NCBI RefSeq assembly: GCF_029888045.1
Contig: NZ_JARXRN010000016.1
Location: 508,045-572,044 of the forward strand
Reading direction: 5' to 3'
Source: Luteimonas rhizosphaericola
GTDB lineage: Bacteria > Pseudomonadota > Gammaproteobacteria > Xanthomonadales > Xanthomonadaceae
Length of the DNA stretch: 64,000 nt
The notes under the pieces are model-generated. The model was given only the letters and a program-made list of their open reading frames with translations, was not told where the DNA came from and ran no database searches. Below, piece after piece: positions 55,587 through 64,000 of this stretch; positions within the stretch are counted from its first letter, which is position 1; every line of letters begins with the position of its first letter. The position numbers and the translations under genes are program-made.

Positions 55587-56882
55587 TTATACGCCGGGGT
55601 CGCGCGGCGCTTCTGAACCCGCGCCCTGCAATGCGCGCAATGCACATTCGGCGGCATGGAACGATCCGAACACGAGGACGCGGTCGCCGGGACGCGCGGC
55701 CGCGAGCGCGGCGGCGAGCGCAGCCGTCGCGTCCCGGCACTGGCCGGCGAGCGCGATACCCGCATCTCGCAGGCGCTCCGCGAGCGCGTCCACCGGGATC
55801 CCGCGCGCACCCGCGTCGGGCGTGCCGGCGATCCACCATCCCTGCACGAGGCCGGCCAGCGCCGCGGCCACCCCCGCCGCGTCCTTGTCGGCCAGCGGCG
55901 CGTAGACCGCGAACGTGCGTCCGCTGCCGGGGCTCGCCTCGAGCCAGCCCGCGAGCGCGCGCGCGGCCTGCGGGTTATGCCCGATGTCGACGAACACCTC
56001 CACGCCGGCGCGCGCCTCGCGCTGGAGCCGCCCCGGCAGCCGCGCAGCGGCGATGCCGCGCGCGATGGCGGTCTCGGGAATCTCGAGGTCGAGGGCGCGC
56101 ACGGCGGCAATGGCGGTCGCGGCATTGCGCAACTGGACCGGTGCGGCCAGGGCCGGCAGCGGCAGCTCGAGTCCGTAGTTCAGTTCGCGCCAGCGCCAGC
56201 GCCCGCCGTCCAGCGGCTCGAAGAAGAAGTCGCTGCCGGCGCGGATCGCCGAGGCCCCCAGCGCGTACGCGTGGCGCAGCACGCTGGCCGGGGGATCATC
56301 CTCGCCGAGCACCAGCGGCTTCCAGGCGCGGGCGATGCCGACCTTCTCGGCACCGATGCGCTCGCGATCGTCGCCCAGCCAGGCCTGGTGGTCGAGGTCG
56401 ACCGTGGTGAGCACCGCGACATCGGCATCGACCAGGTTGGTCGCGTCCAGCCGCCCGCCGAGTCCGACTTCGAGCAGCACGAGGTCTAGGCCCGCGCGCT
56501 CGAACAGCCACAGCGCGCCCAGGGTGCCGAATTCGAAGTAGGTCAGCGGCGTGTCCGACCGCGCCTGCTCGACCGCGGCGAACGCGTCGGCCAGCGCGCC
56601 GTCCGGCGCGTCGCGGCCGTCGATGCGGACGCGTTCGTTGTAGGCGAACAGGTGCGGCGAGGTATAGGCGCCCACGCGCAGGCCGGCCGCGCGCGCGATC
56701 GCCTCGAGGAAGGCGACCGTCGAACCCTTGCCGTTGGTGCCCGCCACCGTGACCACCCGCCTCGCGGGCCTGCCCAGCCCGAGGCGCGCGGCGACCTCGC
56801 GCACGCGGTCGAGCCCCATGGCGATCGCCGCCGGATGCTGGCGCTCGATATGGACGAGCCAGTCGGACAGGGTCTCGGGCAT
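55587..56882 (-). CDS. folC: Bifunctional folylpolyglutamate/dihydrofolate synthase
   Basis: 431 residues from ATG 56882. P-loop VTVAGTNGKGSTVAFLEAIA; then AYTSPHLFAYNERVRIDGRD, EVGLGGRLDATNLVDADVAV and DLDHQAWLGDDRERIGAEK, with DIGHNPQAARAL near the end. Adds glutamates to folate. Follows the phosphatase gene by 23 bases on the same strand. Confidence 0.95.
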   Translation of the reverse strand: MPETLSDWLVHIERQHPAAIAMGLDRVREVAARLGLGRPARRVVTVAGTNGKGSTVAFLEAIARAAGLRVGAYTSPHLFAYNERVRIDGRDAPDGALADAFAAVEQARSDTPLTYFEFGTLGALWLFERAGLDLVLLEVGLGGRLDATNLVDADVAVLTTVDLDHQAWLGDDRERIGAEKVGIARAWKPLVLGEDDPPASVLRHAYALGASAIRAGSDFFFEPLDGGRWRWRELNYGLELPLPALAAPVQLRNAATAIAAVRALDLEIPETAIARGIAAARLPGRLQREARAGVEVFVDIGHNPQAARALAGWLEASPGSGRTFAVYAPLADKDAAGVAAALAGLVQGWWIAGTPDAGARGIPVDALAERLRDAGIALAGQCRDATAALAAALAAARPGDRVLVFGSFHAAECALRALQGAGSEAPRDPGV

Positions 56883-56905
56883 CGGTGATCGCCGGACGGG
56901 AGGCG

Positions 56906-57553
56906 CTACAGCGCCCGGTGCACGGCCTCGCCGAAGAACGCGGTGTGGTGCGAGCAGTCGTTCAGGCGCACCACTTCCAGGTGGGCGAGATCGTCCCCTT
57001 CGAGCAGGTTGAGCGTGGTCGGGGCCTGGCGGAAGGTCCACAGCTTCGACAGCGGGATGCCCAGCACGTGGCACAGCAGCACGCGGTTGACCGCATCGTG
57101 CGCCACCACCAGCAGGGTGTCGTCTCCGCCCAGGCCCTCGACCGACCACTCCAGCGCCTCCCAGGCGCGCCGGAAGACCTGCTTGATCGACTCGCCGCCG
57201 CCCGGCATCAGCACGGTGTCCGGCGCCTCGCGCCAGGCGCGCAGCAGGTCGGGGTCGCGTTCGGCGATCTCGCTCGCCAGCAGGCCCTCCCAGCTGCCGT
57301 GCGCGATCTCCATGAAGCCCATCTCGGTGGTCAGCATCGGCGCGCGCAGCTCGCCCAGCGCGTACTGCGCGGTGTGGTATGCGCGGGTCAGCGGCGAGCT
57401 GACGGCCTTGTCGATGCGCACGTCGCGCAACCGCTCGCCCAGCAGCCGCGCCTGCTTCTCGCCCACCGGCGACAGCGGGATGTCCTCCTGGCCCTGGTAG
57501 CGGCCTTCGGCATTCCACGGCGTCTCGCCGTGACGGGCAAGCAGGATTCTCAT
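56906..57553 (-). CDS. Histidine phosphatase (phosphoglycerate-mutase-like) family protein
   Basis: 215 residues. RILLARHGETPWNAEGRYQG holds the catalytic His; second His in LLVVAHDAVNRVLLCHV. Branch-2 histidine phosphatase; substrate uncertain (phosphosugar or cobalamin-type alpha-ribazole phosphatase possible). First gene of the folC-SPOR-purF series. Confidence 0.9.
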   Translation of the reverse strand: MRILLARHGETPWNAEGRYQGQEDIPLSPVGEKQARLLGERLRDVRIDKAVSSPLTRAYHTAQYALGELRAPMLTTEMGFMEIAHGSWEGLLASEIAERDPDLLRAWREAPDTVLMPGGGESIKQVFRRAWEALEWSVEGLGGDDTLLVVAHDAVNRVLLCHVLGIPLSKLWTFRQAPTTLNLLEGDDLAHLEVVRLNDCSHHTAFFGEAVHRAL

Positions 57554-57648
57554 GCGGCAACGGGTCCGGGTATGGAGGAAGCGGCCGCGACTCCCCGCGG
57601 CGCGGCGCCTAGTCTAAAGCCAAGCGTCCGCGCGCGCCCGTTGCCTGC

Positions 57649-59820
57649 TCAGCGCCGCGGCGCCACGCCCATCTCCTGAAGCAGCTGTGGCGCCGGATAG
57701 ACCTCCTGCATGATCCAGCGCATGTAGCGCTGGTCGACCGAGATGGTGCGGGTCATGTCCGCGTCGAACACCCAGTTCGAGACCACCGCTTCCCAGTTCA
57801 TGTCGAACAGCAGGCCGACCAGTTCGCCGCGGGCGTCGAGCACCGGTGAGCCGGAATTGCCGCCGGTGACGTCGAGGTCGGACAGGAAGTTGACCGGCAC
57901 GGTGCGCAGGCGACGGTCCGTCAGGCCGCCGTAGCGCTTCTCCGCGATCGCGTCGAGCAGCGCCTGCGGGGCGTCGAACGGGGCCTCGCCGGTCGCCTTG
58001 GCCGCCACTTCCTCAAGCCGGGTGAACGGCGCCTGCTCGCTGCCGTCGAGCTTGGTATAGGGCTTGACGTTGCCGAAGGTGATGCGCAGCGAGGAGTTGG
58101 CGTCGGGATAGACGTGCCCGCCCTGGCTGCGGCGATAGTCCGCCACCGCCTGCAGGTAGGTGGCGCGCGTGGCCAGGCGCTCGCCCGCGCGCGCCTTGCC
58201 CTCGCGCTCGAGTTCGAGGATCGACGGCATCAGCGCCACGGCGTAGCGGATAGCCGGATCGCGGTTGCCCTCGAGCTCCTTGCGATCGGCCTGCAGCCAG
58301 GCCATGCGGGTATCGGTGTCGCCGATCGCGCTCTTCGCCAGACGGTTCAGCGCGGCATCGATCGCCGCCGCATCGTCGCCCCCGAGCCATTCATCCAGGG
58401 CGGGCAGACGCTGCGCCGCGGGCAGCTTCACGTACTCGGCCAGCCAGTAGCGCTGCAGCTCGCGATCCATCGCCGGCACGTAGCGGCGCTCCATCTGCTG
58501 CAGGCCGCCCTCGATGGTCGGCAGGTCGCGCGCCTGGTAGCCCTGCTCGCGGTCGCCGTCGGCCTTCTCGCGCTCGATGGCGAGGCGGTACAGGGTGATG
58601 GCGGCCGACATCGCGCCGGTGTTGTGGAGCATGCGCACGACCAGGTCGCGCTCGCGCGTCGCGCGCTCGGCCTGGTCGAGCGCCACCAGGCGGCGGTGGG
58701 CGTCGATCGCCGCCTCGCCCTCGGCGCCGCGCGAGGACAACCACGCGAGCACCGCGGCTTCCTCCTCCCGCTTGCGGTCCGCCGCGCCGGTGCGGGCGAA
58801 GCCTGTGAGCTGGCCCTCGTAGTTCTTCATCACGTTTTCCCAGCCCCGCACCGTGCTGGCGTACTTCACCTCGATGTCGGGATCGGCCTTCCCGCGGGCA
58901 TCGACCAGCCCCGTGAGCGCCTGGTAGTGGCGTGCGATCGTGGGATAGGCCCACTGCTCGGTGTCCTCGAACTCGCCGGCCAGCGCGTAGCGGCTGGTGC
59001 GGCCCGGGTACCCGGCCACCATCACGAAATCGCCGGCGCGCAGCGGTTGCCTGGCGATCTTCAGCCAGTGCTTCGGCTGGTAGGGCACGTTGTCGGGCGA
59101 GAAGGCCGCCGGCTTGCCGTCGCGACCGACGTAGGCGCGGTAGAACGCGAAGTCGCCCGTGTGTCGCGGCCACATCCAGTTGTCGATCTCGCCGCCGTAG
59201 TTGCCGATGCTGCCCGGCGGCGCGTACGCCAGGCGCACGTCGCGGATCTCGAGGTTGCGGAACAGCCGGTACGCGTTGCCGCCGAGGAAGCTGTACATCC
59301 TGCAGTGGTATCCGGGTTCGGCCTCGCATTCGGCGACCAGCTGCTTCTCGACTGCATCCAGCGCCTGGGTGCGCGCGAGCGGCTCGGACTGGGCCGCGAT
59401 CGCCGCCTGCACGCGTTCGGTGACGTCGGTGATCGCATCCAGCGCATAGATGCGGGCGTTGGGACCGGCGGTGATCTCGTCCGCGTGGGTGGCGGCGTTG
59501 AAGCCGTCGCGCATCAGGTTGCGCTCGGGGGTGGAATTGAGCTGGATGGCGCCGTAGGCGCAGTGATGGTTGGTTACCACCAGGCCCTGCGGCGAGACGA
59601 AGCTGGCGGTACATCCACCCAGCGAGACCACCGCGCCCAGCGGATCGCCGGTCAGGTCGGACAGCTGTTCAGGATCCAGCTTCAGACCCGCCTTCTTCAG
59701 CGGCCCCGAGATTTCCGGCAACTGCTGCGGCACCCACATGCCCTCCGCGGCGCGCGCAGGGGGCAGGCACGCGGCCGCGAGCACGGACAGGGCGAGGAGG
59801 AGGCGGCAGCGGCTGGACAT
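57649..59820 (-). CDS. S46-family dipeptidyl-peptidase (DPP7/DPP11-like), secreted
   Basis: 723 residues. Signal peptide MSSRCRLLLALSVLAAACLP, then the mature start EGMWVPQQLPEI, typical of S46. Catalytic His86 in VVTNHHCAYGAIQLNSTPER and Ser in VTGGNSGSPVLDARGELVG near residue 656. These enzymes take dipeptides from peptide N-termini in the periplasm and are known in Bacteroidetes and xanthomonads. Fits an organism that uses proteins as food. Divergent from tdh. Confidence 0.95.
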   Translation of the reverse strand: MSSRCRLLLALSVLAAACLPPARAAEGMWVPQQLPEISGPLKKAGLKLDPEQLSDLTGDPLGAVVSLGGCTASFVSPQGLVVTNHHCAYGAIQLNSTPERNLMRDGFNAATHADEITAGPNARIYALDAITDVTERVQAAIAAQSEPLARTQALDAVEKQLVAECEAEPGYHCRMYSFLGGNAYRLFRNLEIRDVRLAYAPPGSIGNYGGEIDNWMWPRHTGDFAFYRAYVGRDGKPAAFSPDNVPYQPKHWLKIARQPLRAGDFVMVAGYPGRTSRYALAGEFEDTEQWAYPTIARHYQALTGLVDARGKADPDIEVKYASTVRGWENVMKNYEGQLTGFARTGAADRKREEEAAVLAWLSSRGAEGEAAIDAHRRLVALDQAERATRERDLVVRMLHNTGAMSAAITLYRLAIEREKADGDREQGYQARDLPTIEGGLQQMERRYVPAMDRELQRYWLAEYVKLPAAQRLPALDEWLGGDDAAAIDAALNRLAKSAIGDTDTRMAWLQADRKELEGNRDPAIRYAVALMPSILELEREGKARAGERLATRATYLQAVADYRRSQGGHVYPDANSSLRITFGNVKPYTKLDGSEQAPFTRLEEVAAKATGEAPFDAPQALLDAIAEKRYGGLTDRRLRTVPVNFLSDLDVTGGNSGSPVLDARGELVGLLFDMNWEAVVSNWVFDADMTRTISVDQRYMRWIMQEVYPAPQLLQEMGVAPRR

Positions 59821-59937
59821 GCGGCGGTTCCGGTAATCGTGGTGGCCGCAGTCTAGCCACTCGCGGCAAGGGCCGGCCATGACGATGGTCATGCCCCCGC
59901 GCCCTCCGGCGCCGCCGGGGCCTATGGGCCCGCGGCG

Positions 59938-59943
59938 TATAAT
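59938..59943 (+). promoter_or_regulatory. -10 element for tdh
   Basis: TATAAT, exact consensus, 33 bases before the tdh ATG. No good -35 is visible at the expected distance, so an activator or weaker promoter is possible. Confidence 0.5.
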
Positions 59944-59976
59944 CGCGGCCATTCCGATTCGAGGCGACGCTCTCCC

Positions 59977-61011
59977 ATGGGCCGAATGATGAAGGCGCTG
60001 GTCAAGCGCGAAGCCGCAAAGGGCATCTGGATGGAACAGGTCCCCGTGCCGGCGCCGGGGCCGAACGAGGTCCTGATCCGGCTCGAGAAGACCGCCATCT
60101 GCGGGACCGACCTGCACATCTACCTGTGGGACGAGTGGAGCCAGCGCACGATCCGGCCGGGCCTGGTCATCGGCCACGAGTTCGTGGGCCGGGTGGCCGA
60201 ACTCGGCCCCGGCGTCACCGGCTATGCCGTGGGCCAGCGCGTCTCGGCCGAAGGCCACATCGTCTGCGGGCACTGCCGCAACTGCCGCGCCGGCAAGCAG
60301 CACCTGTGCCCGAACACCGTGGGCATCGGCGTCAACCGCGACGGCGCGTTCGCCGAATACATCGTGATGCCGGCATCGAACCTGTGGCCGATCCCGGACC
60401 AGATCCCCTCCGAGCTCGCCGCGTTCTTCGACCCCTACGGCAACGCCGCGCACTGCGCGCTCGAGTTCGATGTGGTCGGCGAGGACGTGCTGATCACCGG
60501 CGCCGGCCCGATCGGGGTGATGGCCGCCGGCATCTGCAAGCACATCGGCGCGCGCAACGTGGTGGTGACCGACGTCAACGACTACCGGCTCAAGCTCGCC
60601 GCCGACATGGGCGCCACGCGCGTGGTCAACGTGTCCAACACCTCGCTGAAGGAAGTGATGGCCGACCTGCACATGGACGGCTTCGACGTGGGCCTGGAGA
60701 TGAGCGGCAACCCGCACGCGTTCAACGACATGCTCGATGCGATGTACCACGGCGGCAAGGTCGCCCTGCTCGGCATCCTGCCCAAGGGCGCGGGCGTGGA
60801 CTGGGACCGCATCATCTTCAAGGGCCTCACCGTGCAGGGCATCTACGGCCGGCGCATGTACGAGACCTGGTACAAGATGACCCAGCTCGTGCTCTCGGGC
60901 TTCCCGCTGGGCAAGGTGCTCAGCCACCAGCTGCCCGCCGACGAGTTCCAGAAGGGTTTCGACCTGATGGAATCGGGCAAGTCGGGCAAGGTCGTGCTGT
61001 CCTGGAATTGA
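59977..61011 (+). CDS. tdh: L-threonine 3-dehydrogenase
   Basis: 344 residues; [15 protein letters not shown] at 59986 and MKALVK at 59989 are in-frame alternatives and match the usual family start, so the true start may be slightly later. Oxidises threonine to 2-amino-3-ketobutyrate with NAD+. Catalytic zinc CGTDLHIY and the structural Cys set [15 protein letters not shown]; Rossmann [11 protein letters not shown]. Operon with kbl, 79 bases on. Confidence 0.96.
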   Translation: MGRMMKALVKREAAKGIWMEQVPVPAPGPNEVLIRLEKTAICGTDLHIYLWDEWSQRTIRPGLVIGHEFVGRVAELGPGVTGYAVGQRVSAEGHIVCGHCRNCRAGKQHLCPNTVGIGVNRDGAFAEYIVMPASNLWPIPDQIPSELAAFFDPYGNAAHCALEFDVVGEDVLITGAGPIGVMAAGICKHIGARNVVVTDVNDYRLKLAADMGATRVVNVSNTSLKEVMADLHMDGFDVGLEMSGNPHAFNDMLDAMYHGGKVALLGILPKGAGVDWDRIIFKGLTVQGIYGRRMYETWYKMTQLVLSGFPLGKVLSHQLPADEFQKGFDLMESGKSGKVVLSWN

Positions 61012-61090
61012 TGTCCTGTCTCCCGCACTCGGGAGCCGTGCCGCCCACGTTCATGCACGCCGCGCGGAAGTGCCGCGCCACGGAGCCGCC

Positions 61091-62284
61091 ATGCCCCTGA
61101 CCGACCGCTACGCCGCCACGCTCGACGAGATCCGCGAGGCGGGCCTGTTCAAGTCCGAACGCATCATCACCGGCCCGCAGTGCGCGGAGATCACGCTGGC
61201 CGACGGCCGCCGGGTGCTGAACTTCTGTGCCAACAACTACCTCGGCCTGGCCGACCATCCGGACATCATCGCGGTGGCCAAGGACGCCCTCGACAGCCAC
61301 GGCTTCGGCATGGCCTCGGTACGCTTCATCTGCGGCACCCAGGACCTGCACAAACAGCTCGAGCGGACGATCTCGGAGTTCTTCGGCAAGGACGACACGA
61401 TCCTCTACGCCGCCTGCTTCGACGCCAACGGCGGGCTGTTCGAACCGCTGCTGGGCGAGGACGACGCGGTCATCAGCGATGCCCTCAACCACGCCTCGAT
61501 CATCGACGGCGTGCGCCTGTGCAAGGCGAAGCGGTACCGCTATGCGAACTGCGACATGGGCGACCTTGAGGCGCAGCTGAAGCAGGCGCGCGCGGACGGC
61601 GCGAAGACCATCCTGATCACCACCGACGGCGTGTTCTCGATGGACGGCTTCATCGCGCCGCTCGACGAGATCACCGCGCTGGCCGCGAAATACGATGCGC
61701 TGGTGCACATCGACGAGTGCCACGCCACCGGCTTCCTCGGCGCCACCGGCCGCGGTTCGGCCGAGGTCAAGGGCGTACTGGACCGGATCGACATCATCAC
61801 CGGCACGCTGGGCAAGGCGATGGGCGGCGCGTTAGGCGGGTTCACCACCGCGAAGGCCGAAGTCGTCGAACTGCTGCGCCAGCGTTCGCGCCCCTACCTG
61901 TTCTCCAACTCGCTGCCGCCGCACGTGGTGGCCGCGGGCACGCGCGCCTTCCAGATGCTCGACGCTGCGGGCGAACTGCGTGAGCGGCTCGCGGCCAACA
62001 CCACCTATTTCCGCGAACGCATGACCGCCGTTGGCTTCGATCTGCGCCCCGGGACGCACCCGATCTGCCCGGTCATGCTGTACGAGGCGCCGCTGGCGCA
62101 ACGCTTCGCCGAGCGGCTGCTCGACGAGGGCGTCTATGCGATCGGCTTCTTCTTCCCGGTGGTGCCCAAGGGCCAGGCCCGGATCCGCACCCAGATGTCC
62201 GCCGCGCACACGCGCGAACATCTCGACCGGGCGATCGATGCGTTCATCCGTGTCGGCCGGGAACTGGGCGTCGTGGCGGGCTGA
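61091..62284 (+). CDS. kbl: Glycine C-acetyltransferase (2-amino-3-ketobutyrate CoA ligase)
   Basis: 397 residues from ATG 61091, with GGAG upstream. PLP enzyme; [20 protein letters not shown] holds the PLP Lys, [20 protein letters not shown] binds the cofactor. Converts the Tdh product with CoA to glycine and acetyl-CoA, so tdh-kbl breaks down threonine. Normal length. Confidence 0.97.
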   Translation: MPLTDRYAATLDEIREAGLFKSERIITGPQCAEITLADGRRVLNFCANNYLGLADHPDIIAVAKDALDSHGFGMASVRFICGTQDLHKQLERTISEFFGKDDTILYAACFDANGGLFEPLLGEDDAVISDALNHASIIDGVRLCKAKRYRYANCDMGDLEAQLKQARADGAKTILITTDGVFSMDGFIAPLDEITALAAKYDALVHIDECHATGFLGATGRGSAEVKGVLDRIDIITGTLGKAMGGALGGFTTAKAEVVELLRQRSRPYLFSNSLPPHVVAAGTRAFQMLDAAGELRERLAANTTYFRERMTAVGFDLRPGTHPICPVMLYEAPLAQRFAERLLDEGVYAIGFFFPVVPKGQARIRTQMSAAHTREHLDRAIDAFIRVGRELGVVAG

Positions 62285-62369
62285 TCACGGCGTCCGCGTG
62301 TCGCGCGGCCCCGCCGGCGAAGACCCGGCAGGCGCGTCTGCGTCGCGGGCCTTCGCCCGCTCGCCTGCC

Positions 62370-62861
62370 TTACTGTTCCGGCGGCGCCTCGACCGGCTCT
62401 GCGGCAGCCGCAGGCGCCGCGGCCGGTGCGACCCGGCGCCCGGCGCTGTAGCCGTTCGCCTGCAGCCAGGCGTCGAAGTCGTCCGCGGTCATGCGCTTGC
62501 CGTTCTGGGTCATGTTGAACCGGTACGGCGTATTGTCGTGCTCGGTCTTCTTGACATAGCCGGCAGCCGCCGGGGCGGTGACCGCCCCTGTCGCCGGCAC
62601 CGCGGCGGCGACGTTCTGGCAGCCTTCCACGCGCAGGCGCCACAGGACGTTGTCGACCGACTGCGACTCGTCGAAATCGGGGGCCAGTACCCCGCGCTGT
62701 GAGCCGAGCTGCGGATTCGCGATCACGAAACCCGCGGCCACCGGCGCCAGCACCGTGGGCTGTACGGCGAGCGGCTGCGGCAGGGACGCACCCTGGCACT
62801 GCGTGGACGCCTGTGCATTCAACGCCGCCATCGACAGCACCATTATCGCCAGTCCACGCAT
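62370..62861 (-). CDS. Secreted hypothetical protein
   Basis: 163 residues from ATG 62861, with GGGAG 8 bases upstream. Signal peptide MRGLAIMVLSMAALNAQA. The mature part has a Cys in STQCQG and one in VEGCQNV, then KKTEHDNTPYRFNMTQNGKR and an Ala-rich tail. The MTADDFDAWLQANGY segment resembles a short helical or peptidoglycan-associated motif; no family recognised. Envelope location likely. Confidence 0.75.
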   Translation of the reverse strand: MRGLAIMVLSMAALNAQASTQCQGASLPQPLAVQPTVLAPVAAGFVIANPQLGSQRGVLAPDFDESQSVDNVLWRLRVEGCQNVAAAVPATGAVTAPAAAGYVKKTEHDNTPYRFNMTQNGKRMTADDFDAWLQANGYSAGRRVAPAAAPAAAAEPVEAPPEQ

Positions 62862-62960
62862 CGCCCCGACTCCCGCACTCATGAATTGCGCGGGAGTGTA
62901 GCAGCGCCAGTCGGGCTGGCAAGACCGTGCGTCGCGCGCGCCTCGCAGGAATGCACGCAC

Positions 62961-62992
62961 AAAAAAGGAAGCCCGGCGTGAGCCGGGCTTCC
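62961..62992 (-). terminator. Rho-independent terminator of the OmpA-family gene
   Basis: Read on the minus strand: GGAAGCCCGGC, loop TCAC, GCCGGGCTTCC, then TTTTTT. An 11-bp stem with a T-run 25 bases after the stop of the OmpA-family gene. Confidence 0.95.
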
Positions 62993-63016
62993 TGTTCTGC
63001 AGCTGCAACGGTCAGA

Positions 63017-64000
63017 TCAGTTCTGGACGTTGAGCTCGGTACGGCGGTTGACCTCGCTCTTGCAGCCCGGCAGCGTCTGCGCCGTCGGCTCCAGCGGACG
63101 GCTCTCGCCGTAACCCGTCGGACCCATCAGGCGGCCGGCATCGATGCCGTTGCTGGTCAGGTAGTCGTACACCGCCGACGCGCGACGCTCCGACAGACCC
63201 TGGTTGTAGGCATCCGAACCGCACAGGTCGGTGTGGCCCGCCACCTCGACACGCAGGTCGGGATAGCGCTTCAGGATCTCCACCGCCTCGTTCAGGATCT
63301 GCACCGCGTCAGGACGCAGCGTCGAACGGTCGAAGTCGAAGTTCACGCCGTTCAGGTCGATCGTGATCGGGGCCGGCGGCGGCGGCGGGGCCGGCTGGGC
63401 CGGCGGCGGCGGCGGCGGCGGAGCCACCGGCGCGGTCGGCTCCGGACCCAGCGGGATGATCACGCCCACCGACGCGATCACGTCGCTGAAGTAGCTCTCT
63501 TCCTGCTGGTGCGGGTAGCCGCCCGAGTCCACGCCGCTCTCGGCCGCGTAGCTCTGGTCGTCGAAGTCGAAACGGGTCGCCACTTCGGCACGCACCGCCA
63601 CGCGACGCGAGAAGTCGCCCTGCAGGCCGACGCCGATCTTGGCCGCCAGGTTGCCGTCTTCACGCTGCGCCGGCGAGTTCGCGCTCGGGAACGCGTCGTA
63701 CTCTTCTTCCGAACGCTGGTAACCCAGGCCGAACAGCACGTACGGGGCCCAGTTGCGCTCTTCGTTGATGAAGTGGCGACGCAGGTCCAGCGAGATGCCG
63801 TACTGGCTCCAGTTCAGGTCCTGGTTGTGGTCGAAATTCGGGTTCTGGTAGTTCACCTCACCCTCCACCGACCAGACCGGGCTGATGAACTTGCCCACGC
63901 CCAGCGCGACCGCCGGAGCGTCGTTCGTGCGACGGTCGTTGTCCTGGAGGTTGAAGCCGGCCGAGCCGCTGATGTACCAGCGATCATCGAATTCCTGCGC
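63017..64000 (-). CDS. OmpA-family outer-membrane protein (5' end beyond the window)
   Basis: 328 codons are visible; the frame is open at the right edge, where the mature start AQEFDDRWYISGSAGF appears, so only the signal peptide and a few residues are missing. An eight-strand barrel, then a Pro-rich linker (VAPPPPPPPAQPAPPPPPA), then the C-terminal peptidoglycan-binding OmpA domain: DLNGVNFDFDRSTLRPDAVQ, RVEVAGHTDLCGSDAYNQGL and SERRASAVYDYL. The barrel has Arg/Asp-rich loops. Major structural porin linking outer membrane to cell wall. Followed by a strong terminator. Confidence 0.95.
   Translation of the reverse strand, partial: AQEFDDRWYISGSAGFNLQDNDRRTNDAPAVALGVGKFISPVWSVEGEVNYQNPNFDHNQDLNWSQYGISLDLRRHFINEERNWAPYVLFGLGYQRSEEEYDAFPSANSPAQREDGNLAAKIGVGLQGDFSRRVAVRAEVATRFDFDDQSYAAESGVDSGGYPHQQEESYFSDVIASVGVIIPLGPEPTAPVAPPPPPPPAQPAPPPPPAPITIDLNGVNFDFDRSTLRPDAVQILNEAVEILKRYPDLRVEVAGHTDLCGSDAYNQGLSERRASAVYDYLTSNGIDAGRLMGPTGYGESRPLEPTAQTLPGCKSEVNRRTELNVQN

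Noticed and set aside
57649..60927. Minus-strand frame of about 1092 codons
   Set aside because: The S46 peptidase begins at 59820 with a signal peptide; the further frame is antisense to tdh.

Overview
The window is high-GC chromosomal DNA from a gammaproteobacterium, most likely the Xanthomonadaceae/Lysobacteraceae (Lysobacter- or Luteimonas-like). This rests on gene content: an S46 dipeptidyl-peptidase, a hutF-type histidine pathway, tdh-kbl, folC-SPOR-purF, a TldD/DUF4159/MoxR cluster, a ribosomal THX protein, an Ada-AlkA fusion, and palindromic intergenic repeats like those common in this family. I see no rRNA, tRNA, phage, insertion sequence or CRISPR. Genes are closely packed on both strands, and most other long open frames are shadows caused by the GC-rich third codon positions.

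Region 1 (1-8752, all minus strand): a patatin-like lipase, two tandem Tat-signal TldD-like metalloproteases, a TldE/PmbA-like partner, a DUF4159 protein and the start of a MoxR ATPase. The 711-base gap between the last two holds two nested-palindrome elements. Region 2 (8949-20349): DUF72, a Tat-lipoprotein aldo/keto reductase next to a nucleotide-translocase-like transporter, an exported amidohydrolase, a cyclase/EamA pair divergent from a LysR regulator, a second EamA protein, and an ECF sigma factor followed by a membrane protein and a lipoprotein. Region 3 (20521-31095): LemA with DUF2207, SoxR divergent from an oxidoreductase with a recognisable SoxR box, an ABC exporter, a ClpP-fold lipoprotein, several small conserved domains (DUF1697, DUF1428, GFA), and a membrane protein overlapping a DUF1615 lipoprotein.

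Region 4 (31216-45879): a glycoside hydrolase family 2 enzyme, a MATE exporter, an SRPBCC protein, then a broken-up histidine-utilisation locus (hutU, hutF, hutI). It is interrupted by a phosphodiesterase, an Ada-AlkA/Ogt alkylation-repair pair and a pair of 87-base REP-like repeats. hutI is preceded by a tiny membrane protein and followed by an exported M19 dipeptidase. Region 5 (45966-49582): ribosomal THX and a compact zinc module, in which a MerC-domain protein and a ZnuD-like TonB receptor diverge from one Zur box, with zur convergent to the receptor gene.

Region 6 (49614-64000): housekeeping genes gltX, lpxH, DUF455, purF, SPOR/DedD, folC, a phosphoglycerate-mutase-like phosphatase, the S46 peptidase, the tdh-kbl threonine-to-glycine operon, a small secreted protein and the mature part of an OmpA-family porin whose 5' end lies beyond the window. 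Exported peptidases (S46, M19), histidine catabolism and threonine catabolism together suggest an organism that lives largely on protein. The least explained parts are the exported TldD/TldE cluster, the nested palindromes at 915-1482, and the MerC-domain gene under Zur control.
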